Positions 46,921-58,895 of a stretch of DNA of 64,000 bases are shown here, one piece after another. The notes under the pieces were generated by a model that ran no database searches, had not been told where the DNA came from, and worked only from the letters and a program-made list of their open reading frames with translations. The position numbers were made by a program, and so were the translations under genes. Source of the DNA: Gibbula magus (Eukaryota; Mollusca; Gastropoda; Trochida; Trochidae); the NCBI GenBank assembly GCA_936450465.1, contig OW388302.1, positions 13,107,530 to 13,171,529 of the forward strand, given 5' to 3'. Numbering within the stretch: position 1 is the stretch's first letter; every line of letters begins with the position of its first letter.

Positions 46921-49790
46921 ATTTATATGACGCTAGTGTCGACCAATTGGTGCATGCTTATAGTGCATTACAACAATATGCAGGGAAAGAGGCAATTTCA
47001 GTTAAATGTACATGCTTTTGGAAAAAATAACATCTTTAAAACTGTTAAGCAGTAGTCCAAAGTTTAAGTAAGATGATTGCTATGAGTAAGTTCAGCTCGG
47101 TTTGTTACAAGCTCAGACGTTTTTCCATGTGTACATCTCATATTTGTTCAAATGGGATCCAGCATATCCCCTCCAGTTTCAGAAGACTTTTATTACTTTT
47201 ATCATCTTAACTAAGAGGTAACTCCAGTAAGTTCTTCCATTTTCACCTCTGTTGCATATAGGCCATATTTCAAACTGTCCGCTGGCGGAGAAAGTTTGCA
47301 ACACTGGTAACGTCCATATTTTGTTAAATTAAGCATCGTTTTACATTTACCGACTTTTGTTTTGTAAACAGTATTTGTGCATTGCACAGATGAAGAGACT
47401 CCAATCATTTCGACAGTTACAGAATGCTCGGATTGAAGCAACGGCACTGTTGGCACAACTAACTTTTGATGCAAATAATCAGGATTCTATCCAAAAATTG
47501 CTCTTTGTGCAACAGAGGTTAGGGTAGAAGAACTGAGTGGAGATACCTCCGTGGTAAGAGAATGGTCATACTTGTTTTATCAGGATGGCACTTTATAATA
47601 CCTTAAAAGTAATTCCCCCAACAGATTTATTTTTACCAATTTTACCAATGTATCCAAGAACTTTGCACAACAACTTTGCAGAAGCATACATACAACATAT
47701 ATACTCTAATTTTGGACACTTTTTTTAATGGTTACCTTTAGGACAGGACATGTACATTCATGTCATTTCAGCGAGCACATTATTATTCAAGTACATAGAT
47801 GATACTAGACGACCCTTTATCTACTACGAGCGAAAGTGGTTTGATACCGAATCATTAATAAGATTAATTAAAGTATTATTATTTCAAATGGAGTTCAATA
47901 TGCTGTTCCATTCATGTTTGCCAAAATAAATCATGTGAAACTGCCAACAGTGTGCTTAACAAAGGTTTCCACAAGATATGTACGATTGAGAAGACAGTAA
48001 GACCATTGCAATTTCACAACTGCACACTATCGCGTGATAAAAGTGAAAAAGAAACACACTTTATGATTTATGAGAGACTCAATATAATAAGTGATCATTC
48101 TACACTTTAAAATGATAAAATAATTTTGATATATCAAGTCTGAAAATGTTTGAATACCAAACCGGTTTCACACTATATAGTGATCATTACATGATGAACT
48201 GCAAATATTGACATATCATTCAGAACGTTCTAATGCCATCAAATTATTAACACTTAATAATGTCACGCATTTCAGGAATATCATACGTCCCTAAGAAATC
48301 TGATTAGATGTATAAAGGTATTATCAGAAAGTTATTTTATTAACAAAAGAGCCCTCCTTACCAAACATATATACATAGTGAGTTGCATAGTAAAATGTTA
48401 ATATGAAGGTGAAACCCTACTCCAGATATTTCGCTAGAAAAAGTAAAATACAGCTGCATCCCGAACATGTATTCACCTACTTCAGTGTGTTAGTGCAAAT
48501 ATCATGTAATTTGGGATTTATTGGAAGCGTCGAAGAACTAGACCTATCATTTTCCATTTCGCTCAATAATACAAGAAGACAGTTGGGACATAATCTAAAT
48601 GCATACCCCTATTGTAAAAAGTTACATCTGCTCCTTGAAGTGACCGGGGGTCAAATCATGTCAAAACTACAAATTTATTTTCCTCTGTGAAGTATCCAGT
48701 TAGTGATCAACTGGGTCAAAGGTTGATCATGTGTTCTCTCTTATTCTCATTCAATGGATGCGTGATGAATTTGTTCTCAATTAATTGATATGAGAACATT
48801 TATTTGAAAATTCATGAAAATCCAACCCCCTTTCTATCCTATATCCGAGAGGTTCAATAACATGCAACTCTGACGTGGTGATCACAGGATGTGTTAGAGA
48901 ATGATTCTTTAAGACAGTTATTTAAGATGATTCCTTGTCATTGTATTTGATGTAATCTTATAGACGTTACAGTGGGAGCCAATTTGCGTGATAATTTGAT
49001 AATTGTATAAATTATTGTGGTATGAAGTAGAAATGGTACAGTGTATGAACCTTTTCATGCAAGGGAATTGTTAAATTGATTAGTAATATGTTTTAACCAT
49101 TTGTACAAGAAGGGTCATATTATGACGTCAGGTGATAAAACAAAACACAATTCATTTCCTACTAAACAGCAATTTATTTTATTATTGGGGTATAATAATC
49201 ACGAGTCATATTATGATGACAGGTGATTGATCACGACACTGCATTTTGGCAACAGTTAAACCAAAATACATTTTCTACTTCTGAGCTTGGTGAAACAGCA
49301 ACTTATTTTATTATAGAGGAAGGATAATACGAACTACAATGTGATTGGCAGCATGCTAAATACGCATCAAATACACATCATATTTTATAACTATTGACTG
49401 CAACTAAAGGGAATTTATTCACTTAATTCAAATCAAAATGTGTAAATCTAATTTTGGAATATCTCTTCATAATTATCTTTTACCCATTCTTAATTAAGAT
49501 AAGCAGTAAAGAAGAAATTATCCTCATTATACTAAGATAACTAATCACTGGGGGTAAATCATCTCTTTATCATATAATGTATTTCTTAAAAGACATTCAC
49601 CTTCTTATCGAATTTTAGAGAAACCTTTGGCTTTTAATATCAGCATTTGTACTTTAATTTGTAATATTGGTAATATTAAACCAACCTGTGACGGTAAATG
49701 ACAAGTTATCTTACTAAGGTTACTAATTCGTCGATATATAGTTGTGAACTGCCTACAATAATCCTTTATTTTCCTTGTAAAATATCCTTT
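46921..49790. other. Duplicated noncoding DNA upstream of B2, part 1
   Basis: From about 47860 it matches 9196 onward in unit 1. 46921-47860 has no counterpart and no gene; the minus-strand frame 47211-47474 lacks domains. A possible frame at 48403-48690 is not conserved in unit 1. Confidence 0.45.
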
Positions 49791-50238
49791 AAATCCTGGT
49801 TCCCACAGTAGATATCGCTTGTGTGAGAATAAGCTATATTTACAAGTGATATCTACATTGTAGATATCACTACAATCAAATCGTCATAATCCTATTACAT
49901 CATCAGTTATGACATCACAAGGCTTTGACATCACTGAGACCACTGCTAACAATGCTATGACGTCACAAAGTTGATGACGTCACAATGCTATGACATCACT
50001 GAGATCACTGCTGAAGAAGTTCAATGGCAGTTTTCTGTTCATTCTTTTGCTAATAATTGTTGAAGAAGGATTTTGAATGATAAACAAAATCTCACCCTCG
50101 TGTCTACTGATATCAAATATATCAACACTCGTTAATTAAAGTAAAAATATCCTCGGCAAGTCTCGGATATTTGTAACTTTAATCAACTCGTGTTGATATA
50201 TTTGATATCAGAAGACACTTGGTTGAGATTCTCTATTT
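49791..50238. mobile_element. Dispersed repeat with a terminal hairpin
   Basis: Absent from unit 1, where CCTTTAAAGG... continues uninterrupted at about 11080. The left half has ATGACGTCA/ATGACATCA-rich sequence. The right part (50090-50238) is a hairpin: AATCTCACCCTCGTGTCTAC...GATATCAAATATATCAACAC is mirrored by GTGTTGATATATTTGATATC...GAGATTCTC. The arm sequence is also found singly at 1530-1590. The neighbouring ~120 bp of host sequence (49700-49790) is repeated at 50262-50400. Confidence 0.55.
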
Positions 50239-50454
50239 AGTCGGAGGGCCAAACGCTGGAATGTTACAAGTTATCTTACTGAGGTTACTAAGCCGTCGCT
50301 ATGTAGTTGTGAACTGCCTACAATAATCCTATATTGTCCTTGTAAAATATCCTTTAAAGCAAAATAACCTTTTTTAGTCAGAGGGCCAAACGATGGATCC
50401 CTATTATAACCCTTGGCTATCTCAAAGTGATTGTGAAATGTTGACACACCTAAT

Positions 50455-50715
50455 TTATTGTTTAACATGGAAGGCAAACAGTTCATCACATTCAACGATC
50501 CTCCGTCTCATGTTTGCAAGAGTACTCGTATGGGTTGCAGAAACCCCAATACTGAATTCAAACAACAATACAACCATATCCCCTTCGATCAACCTTCTCT
50601 CCTGCCTCATTTCATGATATATGCGACAAAAAAACATAGAATGTATCCTGCAAATATGTTTATATACTTCAGTACAATGCAGAAGAGAAGGTGAGCCGGT
50701 AGATATAATGATCAT
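50455..50715. other. Conserved two-strand open frame (unit 2 copy of 11156-11425)
   Basis: Both strands are open in both units. The minus frame has HICRI...YHEMRQ and VLLFEFSIGVSATHTSTLAN; the plus frame has FITFNDPPSHVCKSTR. Indel differences between copies are multiples of three (for example the extra codons around KKHRMYP). That is mild support for coding on one strand, but no domain is recognised and no splice sites decide the direction. Confidence 0.25.
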
Positions 50716-51408
50716 AATTATCTACGTGAAAGTTCAAGTTTGTCAATATCGCGATAAACGGCATGTCCTGAGACTGTAGAACTGGGAAACCAGAAGATAC
50801 TGGGGTAAGACAGGCCATTTATTGCTGAAGCATTTATGAGTATTTATTTCCAATATTTGATACTAATGATGACATTGCAGCATTTTGAATTTAACAGGGG
50901 GCTTCACTATCATAATTGTGTCTTTCTTAATCGAAGTGATAACCAAACATAAGTTATTTCTCATCGATCCTGCACGGCATAGTGACTGAAATAATCGAGT
51001 TGCAAAAGGAAAAACCAGGAAATTCCACAAAACTTCTCGTCAACTGAAAAAAGGATAATTCAAACTAAGAAGAGACATCTATTGGCGTCCCTAAAGTCAC
51101 TATGTCCCGATTTAATGATACAATAGTAAATTGATAATAAGTTTATATATTAATCAATAACCTGAAGCAGGATAACTGAAAGTTAAAAACTTAATTTGAA
51201 AATAAATTAAATAAACAGAGTTGACGTAAGTCCCAATGTTTGACATTTAAAGTTTCTTATTGCTGAAAAATAATTAGTGAACACATACCACAAGTGTGTT
51301 AAAACCTCTTACAAAAGAACACTTAAGTGTAAGAAAAGCATTTAAACAAAAACTGCCACTGCTGCTATCTACGGAAGCATCCTAGTACCACAGTGATAAT
51401 TTGATTTA

Positions 51409-51707
51409 TCTCCTAATTAGGAGATACTATTTCCTAATAAGGACTTAGTAATCTCCTAATTAAGACTTAGTTATTGCTTAATTAGGACATAACTAAGTCC
51501 TAATTAGGAAATAACTGAGTCATAAATAGGAGTTAGTATCTCTTAATTAAGAGTTAGTATATCCTAATTAGGAGTAAGTATCTCCTAATTAGGTGATACT
51601 AACTAATAATTAGGAGATACTTACTCCTCATTAGGAAATACTAACTCCTAATTAGGAGTTACTTATGTCCTAATTAGGAGTTAGTATCTCCTAATTATGA
51701 GATAAAA
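51409..51707. repeat. Palindromic TAATTAGG minisatellite upstream of B2
   Basis: Irregular units with CTCCTAATTAGGAG, CCTAATTAGGAC and close variants, about eight exact TAATTAGG cores. Spacers are TTAGTATC and TTAGT, unlike the ATATAGTTATG spacers of the B1 array, so each array has been remodelled separately while the core and position persisted. It ends about 214 bp before the B2 ATG. Confidence 0.85.
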
Positions 51708-51920
51708 AAAAATCTGACTGGCACTAGCTATCGTAGTTATCACCTTACAGAAGATAATTAGGAATTACTTTAAATGTCAAATGTTTATCTTGGTTTTATA
51801 GAAATGAAACTTCCGTGACAACTGATAACACTTATTTTAAACTAACAGATAATTGCTATAATTAAAATTTTACTTGTTCACAATGATACAGAAAGACGTT
51901 TAATCTGGTGTTGGACAACA

Positions 51921-52134
51921 ATGTGGTACCAGCCTCTTTGTTCCTTGGTTGGTTTCGTTCTCCATTGTTTCCTGAAGAGAAATGACAGTTCCGAAGCCGG
52001 TTCTGTGAAATATACGGAGTTTGTGTCAAAATCGAAGCTTCACTGTTTGGCTAAAGGAGCACAGGACGCATCGATAGGAAAAATCATCTTCACAAAGGAT
52101 CGACGCTGTTTCATCGCAAGAAGTGAAATAAATG
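51921..52134 (+). CDS. B2 exon 1: hydrophobic N-terminus plus PAN-like region
   Basis: 214 bp from ATGTGGTACCAG to AAATAAATG, with donor GTATGT at 52135, the same length and phase as B1. Residues 6-18 are LCSLVGFVLHCFL, followed by KRN; KLHCLAKG and RRCFIARS carry the PAN-like cysteines. Differences from B1 are few and conservative (Leu/Trp at 2, Arg/Gln at 4, Leu/Phe at 12). Joined to 55527 it gives a predicted 242-residue protein. Product unknown. Confidence 0.65.
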
Positions 52135-52139
52135 GTATG

Positions 52140-52370
52140 TATGTAGTTACAGAGGGAACAGGGTTCGAATCCTGGTGAAGACACTGACACATTTGACCTG
52201 GTTCTCACTCTATGTTGTATCCCTGGCTAAGGCACTTCGTCCACATTGAACTCAGTCCGCCGAGCTGTTTAAATTGGTGACTGTACACGGCAGGAGTAGT
52301 AAGATAGGCACTGAAAGTACAACCACTTCAGGGTAATACTATTAACAGTGGTTTGAGCATGCATTCCAGA
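52140..52370 (+). mobile_element. SINE-derived segment at the start of the B2 intron
   Basis: Counterpart of 12632-12860, with GGGTTCGAATCCTGG and GGCTAAGGCACTTCGTCC. It begins next to the exon 1 donor. Shared position in both units dates insertion to before the duplication. Confidence 0.55.
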
Positions 52371-55300
52371 GTTGAAAAACGAACCATTGGCTCTATAGCT
52401 CATTAGGCTTTAGTTGCCAGAGGTATAACCGATCTATAATTTATAATCCACATGGTCAAAGTGTCTAAACGATTAAAAAAATTGCAGTTTTTAGGCTTAG
52501 GAAAAATAATACGAATATAGCTCTTGAGGTCGTTGCTTATCTGGTATTTATAATCCCAATTGGCTGTGCAGTCTACACATGATTTAAATTTTCGAGTCCG
52601 GTTTGTTCCAAAAGGAAGGCAAAATAGCTTTAAGGTCAAACTTCACTTTATAATCCCCATTATCTGTATGCAATACTTAAGCTGTCTAGGAGTCACAGGT
52701 TCACCAAATCTACAATTTATAATACTCATTGCTTTAATAGTCAGTAAAAAGCAATTCATCTTGCTATGCCTTTTCGTTCTTGAGAAGACGATGAAAATGA
52801 ATTTTTAGGTCACGGTACTTATTTGGGGCAACAGACAGCAAATCTATTATTTATAAACGTTGGCCAGGGAGTATTTGTGCCAAATATTTCATGTTTCTAG
52901 CTCTTTTCGTTCTGAAGAAGACGGTGAAAATAGTTGTTTTAGGTTATGGTCTGTAAGCCCGCTATTTCGGGCAAAAGGGTCACCAATTTTCAATTTAAAT
53001 TCCTTGTCTGTTTCAACTAACAGGTGTAGGCGCCAAGGCCATTGCCAATATCAACAGTTTTGTCGTCATGATGCACTGTGTCTGTAACCTGGGGTTTTGC
53101 TCTGATATGTGTTGGTGAGAAAAAACTTTAATGATCAACGTGGTCAGGTAATCATATTGGTATTGCTTTCGTGGCTCTGGGTCGTTCTGCTCTGAGGAGT
53201 GTGTCTCTCTGTCCTACAGCCATACTATATTACCAAAGCCCATTTTAACTGACATACCTCAAAACTTTCACATGGTTTACTCGTACTGTAGCTCAGGAAG
53301 TATGGCACATTTGGAACAGAGGATGCTCGGGAATAATAACTAACTGGAGAAAACAGCGTGTGACAGCAATGTTACCTTGATAAAGTAGTCCCGTATTTTG
53401 TATAATCCTCAACGTTTGGAGGCTATTCTTTGTAACTGGTTTCATCCCTGAGAATATCCCAATTGACCACTGACAATGAACGAGCGTCTCTCCTTGGATG
53501 AGTGACCTGCGTCATGCTTGATAATCCGAGAGTTTGATTGTGAATCTCTGTCCCACATTTATACATTAGTTGGCAAACATCGGGTGTCACCTTGGGCGAG
53601 AGACTTTATTTAAAAAAGAGTATCTATTCACACAGCAGTACAATTGAGTTTCCCGTGAACGTTGTGTTTGAGGAAACCTTCAAGATCTGTATTTGGGAGC
53701 TTGGTTTAGACCTGGGTAATAATACACAGATTACGCATTGAGCAATCCATTCTGTGTGGACATTTATAAATTCCCTTTTAATTGAAACGGTCATTTTCAC
53801 ATTTATGACATTTTTTACGGGCTACATGGCCTGGTTTAACCAATCAGAAGCATGTAACTTATATTCAAAACATGAAATTTATTGCAGTTTGTCTAATTGT
53901 ATCGTTTTAGGTGCTCTGAGCTGTACATGCATCCCAAACGCATCAAGAAATACTCGCAAACATTACCAAAAATCCTCTTCGATAAACATGCATTCTAAAA
54001 TCCTCCCCCATCCCCCCGTATATGACTGGTTCTCAAGATTTGCAACTTGGTGTTAATTGTTACTTAGTATAAGTCGAGTTTTGTATTAGTTGGATTCTTA
54101 ATTATAGCTTACATATGTTAGCCCTCTAAATTATCTTGACAAGTGTTTAATTTTGTCTATAAGGAGAGATGGGACCTAGAACTGGAACTCGCTTACGGTA
54201 AAATTTTTCGACGACAATTTATTGTTGTGAATGAGTCTCAAAATAGATGGATTACGTTGTTTTGGCATAGACTCATCTGTACAGTAACAGGGAGTACTTA
54301 AATTTACTGTAACGCCTTTTTAACGGTCATTTTACGACATGCCGCATACCGTTACCGTCACCTTAATTCGCGGTAAATATGTTATAACGTGTGTTATTCG
54401 AATTACATGCGTATCTCAAGTATCTCAAGTTAGTGACGAATTTAAATAGCCTGGTATAATCAACTGATAGTTATTCTTTCGTCGTGCACTCTTAGATTGG
54501 TAATATGTTCAATAATTATTACACGGTAGGCCGTCAAAGTTACACTTGAAATCATCAAAACTATCGTGACGTCATGTTTTTACGTTTTAGGTAGTTTAAA
54601 AAATGACGTTAAAGTGACGAAAAAGGTTCGCTGACCCCCTATTATTATTTCTGAATTCGTTTGTTCAGTTAACTGCGCACATCAAATTAAAGTTTTAGCA
54701 ATAGCTAAAATATGTGTGTTATTGACAAATTCTGTTGAACATGCGAAACACAATGATAAAAATGCTGTTTTAATTAAACCGTGCTTAATTTAATAGTGTT
54801 TCTCTTTCAAGCATCATTAATTTTAGAAATATAGATTTGGCATAATGAGATATATAGATGTCATTCTGCGAGAAATGATCAATGTTCTAATTATTAAACT
54901 TACTAACCGGACAAAGTCGGTTATATCCCCGCAAAGTGGGAAAAGTTACACATGCTTCACAAGAATATATACTTCACAAGATATAGTAAAAATTAGTTTT
55001 AAAAATCTGTTCTTGTGGCGAACTTGTGAAAAAGCATTTTGAATTTTGCTCCGTAATCAAGATGTTTTTCCATGGAAATGGCTTAAAATAAAAAGCCTGA
55101 AAAGGTGAACAAAACCCAAAACACAATCTATCCATGGTTACTGTTTCACAAATTTGACTGAGCTATGGTTTTTCAATTTTTTAGTTTGGTTCGCAAACAA
55201 AATGTTAACTTATATTTCCATGAAAAGAGGTAAAATAAAAATCCTAAGTAGTTGAAACCCTCAAAGGGCACACCTACACATGATGACTGTCCCACACACT

Positions 55301-55526
55301 ACGTTTCATTGAGCAAGGTCTTATTGTTCTGAGATTTCATCCGGAAACACAATTTTAATTTATGTTTCCATGGAACAGTTCAATATAAAATTCTACACTG
55401 GGTGCCGGGGATTGAACTGGTTGGTGTGAATGGGTTTCAGAGTGAATGTAATGGATGAATGATCTTCCTTTAAGGGGAAATCGTATCATGGTTTATTTTG
55501 TAGTATGTTTCTACTTTCTGTTTTAG
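52371..55526. other. Presumed B2 intron
   Basis: Matches 12861-16183 with a few indels. An extra stretch at about 53400-53640 is absent from unit 1; unit 1 has about 450 bp (14870-15480 region) that is absent here. No conserved exon was found. Confidence 0.5.
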
Positions 55527-56041
55527 GTTTTACCAACCGCGACGTGCATGGACTAAGACATCAGAACAATACCAGTGAGAAGTATCCCATAGATTTGTTT
55601 GATCAGAAATCCATGTTCTCTCCTAGAAGCCAGACAAAATCTATCCTCTTGCCTCACATTATGAAAGAAGATGTCGCTGTGTTTCCCCAGGGATCAGATA
55701 AATCTACCTCGTCACTTCTAACACTTGAAAAGACATTCAAGACGTTATCCCAAAGCGTTAGAAAATCCACATTGTCTCCTGAAAACAGTTTGTCAAAACC
55801 TACAATGACCCCTCAAAAAAGTGTCTCACAAAAAAACACGCTTCCTCCTGGAATTACGACAAGACTTTCTATGTTACCTCAAAAAAGTTTCCAAAATCCT
55901 AAAAAATTCCCTCGAAAAGGTGGAACAACTGCTCCATCGGGATTCCTTAGGTTCTTCTCATCCATGGTAAAAGGAGGAACCGGTATTGCGGTCGGAGCAG
56001 CAAATGCATTATTAAGTGGCAGTAACAACACCTCAATTTGA
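55527..56041 (+). CDS. B2 last exon: short form of the Ser/Thr/Pro/Lys-rich tail
   Basis: Acceptor TTTCTGTTTTAG|GT at 55525-55526; phase-1 entry; open for 170 codons plus TGA. The first 140 residues follow B1 closely, including FDQKSMFSPRSQTKSILLPH and the Lys/Ser-x-Thr-x-x-Pro spaced repeats. After FPRKGGTT it passes directly to GFLRFFSSMVKGG, skipping about 75 codons present in B1. The terminal segment GIAVGAANALLSGSNNTSI is retained. The frame is kept across the length difference, consistent with continued constraint. Function unknown. Confidence 0.7.
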
Positions 56042-56747
56042 CGGCTGTTGATTTCCAAAAAAGACAACTATATACTATGTGATGTTCATGTTCTTGTGCC
56101 AAGAACTCTCTGTGTGTTTAGATCGATGAAATCCTAATGAGAACTGCCACAGGACTTCGGTTTACACTTTTCCGTTTTAACCTCAAATTCCCTAGCAAGG
56201 CTTAACTTGTGACAGTCTTCATCACTGGTTTATTTAAGCCTTATTGCATTATCTTAACTTTTCTGTGCTACCGCACCTTACTTCATATTGCACTCAGCTG
56301 ATCGAACCAAGGCTCAAATGAATGAAGAGTTACTACTTAAATTGCACTCAAAGTATATATTTGTATTTATTGTTTTAACCAAATGATGCTTTCCGTTGCC
56401 TCAAAGGCCCGGTAGCCACCTTAAATTCTGTATAAAACGCTGTGTTCATTAAAAAAAATTCTACGTTCAATACTGCAAAACCTTGTAAACATTCATACAA
56501 ATCAATCATTTGTTTACAGTTGATTGGTGCTTCCCGGGGCCTCCGAGTCTAGCGGTCATAGTTTTTGTTTTCTCAACTCACTAAAATGGTCGAAATATTA
56601 CAAAATTCATCTTAACATTGAATGTCATCCAAGGCATTTACACGGCAATCCTTTTAAATAGTTTTAACAATATCAGTGAATTAACATTGATTCAGAGAGT
56701 GTTGGACTTGTACTTTAATTTGTACCCGATACTTTCAATTGAATAAA
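56042..56747 (+). promoter_or_regulatory. B2 3' untranslated region with polyadenylation signal
   Basis: About 700 bp after the stop, AATAAA lies at 56742-56747 in the context TTGAATAAATATGTT, conserved with B1. Confidence 0.45.
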
Positions 56748-57313
56748 TATGTTAAAATTCAATCAAATCAACATTGATAGACGTGTCTGTCGAATACATA
56801 GCCTCAAATTTATTTATTTATCTGTGCAATATTTTAAAGGTTTTTTTTATTCCTTTTATATAACCTAAAGTTGTTTAAATAAGAACTTTATAGTCGGAAC
56901 TGAGAATACTTCCATTATAAACATCCGTTACTTAAAAGATGGTTGACCAAATTAACTACCCTGAGCTTAAAACTTCAATATTTGTAAAAAAAATAGTCAA
57001 CGTCAATAGTTTGAGTTTGAATTATACATGTTTATACTACAGGTGATCAGTTTGCGTTGTATATTACTTTTTATTCAGAATTCTCATCAAATGTACACTG
57101 TCTGGATTGGTATTACCATGTTCAAGACGACCAGTCCAGTGACGACATATCGCACCAGAAACAAGGGTTATTCTGGGTAAACCATGTAAACATGGTGTAG
57201 ATTCTGAACTTGGTGTCAAGCAACTACAGTCTTGGACCGGAAGTCCTCGTCAAATACACTGAATACTTTGATATAACCATGACCATGCCAAAAATCAAAT
57301 ATTTGGTTCTTCA

Positions 57314-57500
57314 TGATATATCAGGAAGACTATATCGTGATTCATTATATTGAAATGGGATCATATCATTGTATGTTCTGCAGATTTCTGTCATTAGTTT
57401 CTCATTAATTACTTGCAAGTTCATTGCACTGCAGTAAGATCTAACCTTGGAACGGTCAACACATCTTAGTACTTCAGTATTGTGACAATGAAAAGGCGAA
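57314..57500 (-). other. Unit 2 copy of the conserved minus-strand ORF
   Basis: Aligned with 18347-18535. The frame runs through VLRCVDRSKVRSYCSAMNL and YNESRYSLPDIS to the same TGA. Changes are few and do not break the frame. The upstream portion is out of frame relative to unit 1. Confidence 0.3.
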
Positions 57501-58114
57501 AGTGGCGATTGCTAACAACAACCAACACTGTACTTTTTGGCGCATATGACATGCGAAAGACACGTGTGAGTTGGGTATGTTTAATAGGTCTACCAATGTG
57601 AATGTAAAGGGGGCGTGTAAATTCGGCCAATGTACATGTATAAGGTTGTTGCAAGATCTGAATTGAAAAACAATAATGATCATATTTGGAGGATTTGGCA
57701 TGAATATACATGTCAAGTGAAAGTGTTCAAACTTAAATCACCTAATGTGGTTTTTAGCACGTTTTTTGCATATAATGTTATGTTAGAGGGTGAAACATAT
57801 CGTTACATAGAAATGGGTTATCCATCTTGGAAAAAATAGCATCATTTTGTGGAACTCTTCAGTATGAAAGGTAAATGTGTAGGTCTCGTCTCATGCAATT
57901 TTGGGAGTTCATACAGCAAAATGGTTGACCATTCCATCATTGTACGATATTTAAAACTCTACTCTGAGTGTGTAGGTATCGCTACATCAGTCAGATTACT
58001 TGAACTACCCAGAGAGGTTATTTTAGTGTGAACACCTTAAACAGGCTGCTTGATTGGAAATGGACCAGCATGACTTAATCGAACCATGTACATTCGTTTA
58101 TTGATTGAGGAGTT

Positions 58115-58351
58115 TCATTTAGCCGTTGGGAACACTTTATTACTTTTTTGTGAGAGCACTTCATTTAAGTAAGAAATGAGTGTCGCAGCGCCTTGAATGT
58201 CATTTCTTGAAATTGATCCTTTACTAAGGAAATGTGTTGAGTTGCACTGAGATGCACATCCGATTGTGATTGGTTTAGGGCAAACATACATTGAGCATCC
58301 ATACAGTGTACTTTGTACCAAGTATTTTAGTATTAGTACTAGTATCAACAA
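58115..58351 (-). CDS. Possible small secreted cysteine-containing protein
   Basis: The 78-codon minus-strand frame starts MLILVLILKYLVQSTLYG, signal-peptide-like. It continues with a compact cysteine group C-x4-C-x7-C-x3-C (GCSMYVCPKPITIGCASQCN), then a polar tail without cysteines. It lies just outside unit 2. There is no paralogue in the window, no conserved splice context and no family match, so it may be chance or a first exon. Confidence 0.3.
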   Translation of the reverse strand: MLILVLILKYLVQSTLYGCSMYVCPKPITIGCASQCNSTHFLSKGSISRNDIQGAATLISYLNEVLSQKSNKVFPTAK

Positions 58352-58895
58352 AATGAAATAACAAATAAGATGTGCATGGCAATAACATACTGAGCAATTT
58401 TGAATTTGTAGTATTTTTGATCCAATTTTCTGAATCTGTGTATTTACATCTTAAAGATTAGATGAAACGACATATGGTCACATTCGGATTCTTTGAAAAG
58501 GGGTTTCAATTTGACAATTGCTCGATTTTAAATTTCTGAAATCGACCCATAAATTACTTATATACGGCTTTTTCAAAAAGTGCCTAATTTAGCCCCAGCG
58601 ACCAGAATGAAAGTGGGCCGGCGGTGGTCATTGAAGCGTATCGTGCTGTGACGTACGTGGAGGAGTCTCACTATGGCCGCTAATCTTAATTTAACGCGTT
58701 TTCCCAACTTTTAAACTGCTCATATAAGACAGAAATCTTCATAAAAACAACCCAAATTTCGATAAACGGATTACTTAACTATTGAACTAGCGATTTTATA
58801 CGGTTACAACGACTGGGACCTGCTGAATTGGAGTTCATCCTGCGCTTATGTATAGTATGTTTGTAGCAACAAGCAAAAAAGTGAACATGGCTCAC
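58352..58895. other. Noncoding stretch with a short CpG-richer part
   Basis: 58590-58690 is locally GC-richer, with several CpGs and TGACGTAC (CRE-like). It could be a promoter for the fragment at 59839; this is inference. No ORF. Confidence 0.3.

Larger units (their letters stand above)
24691..57855 (+). repeat. Segmental duplication, unit 2 (expanded by insertions)
   Basis: Matches unit 1 (3445-18911) in order. Its extra length is largely explained by five identifiable insertions (24959-25503, 25676-30344, 34000-41125, 41571-42015, 43107-45725) plus unmatched DNA at 30345-32200. The two units are similar enough that exon positions, splice phases and even intronic repeats can be aligned by eye. 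The 5.8 kb at 18912-24690 has no second copy after 57855. Confidence 0.85.

Noticed and set aside
46782..47055. ORFs with poly-Asp or poly-Met
   Set aside because: They translate a GAT microsatellite and are not conserved in unit 1.
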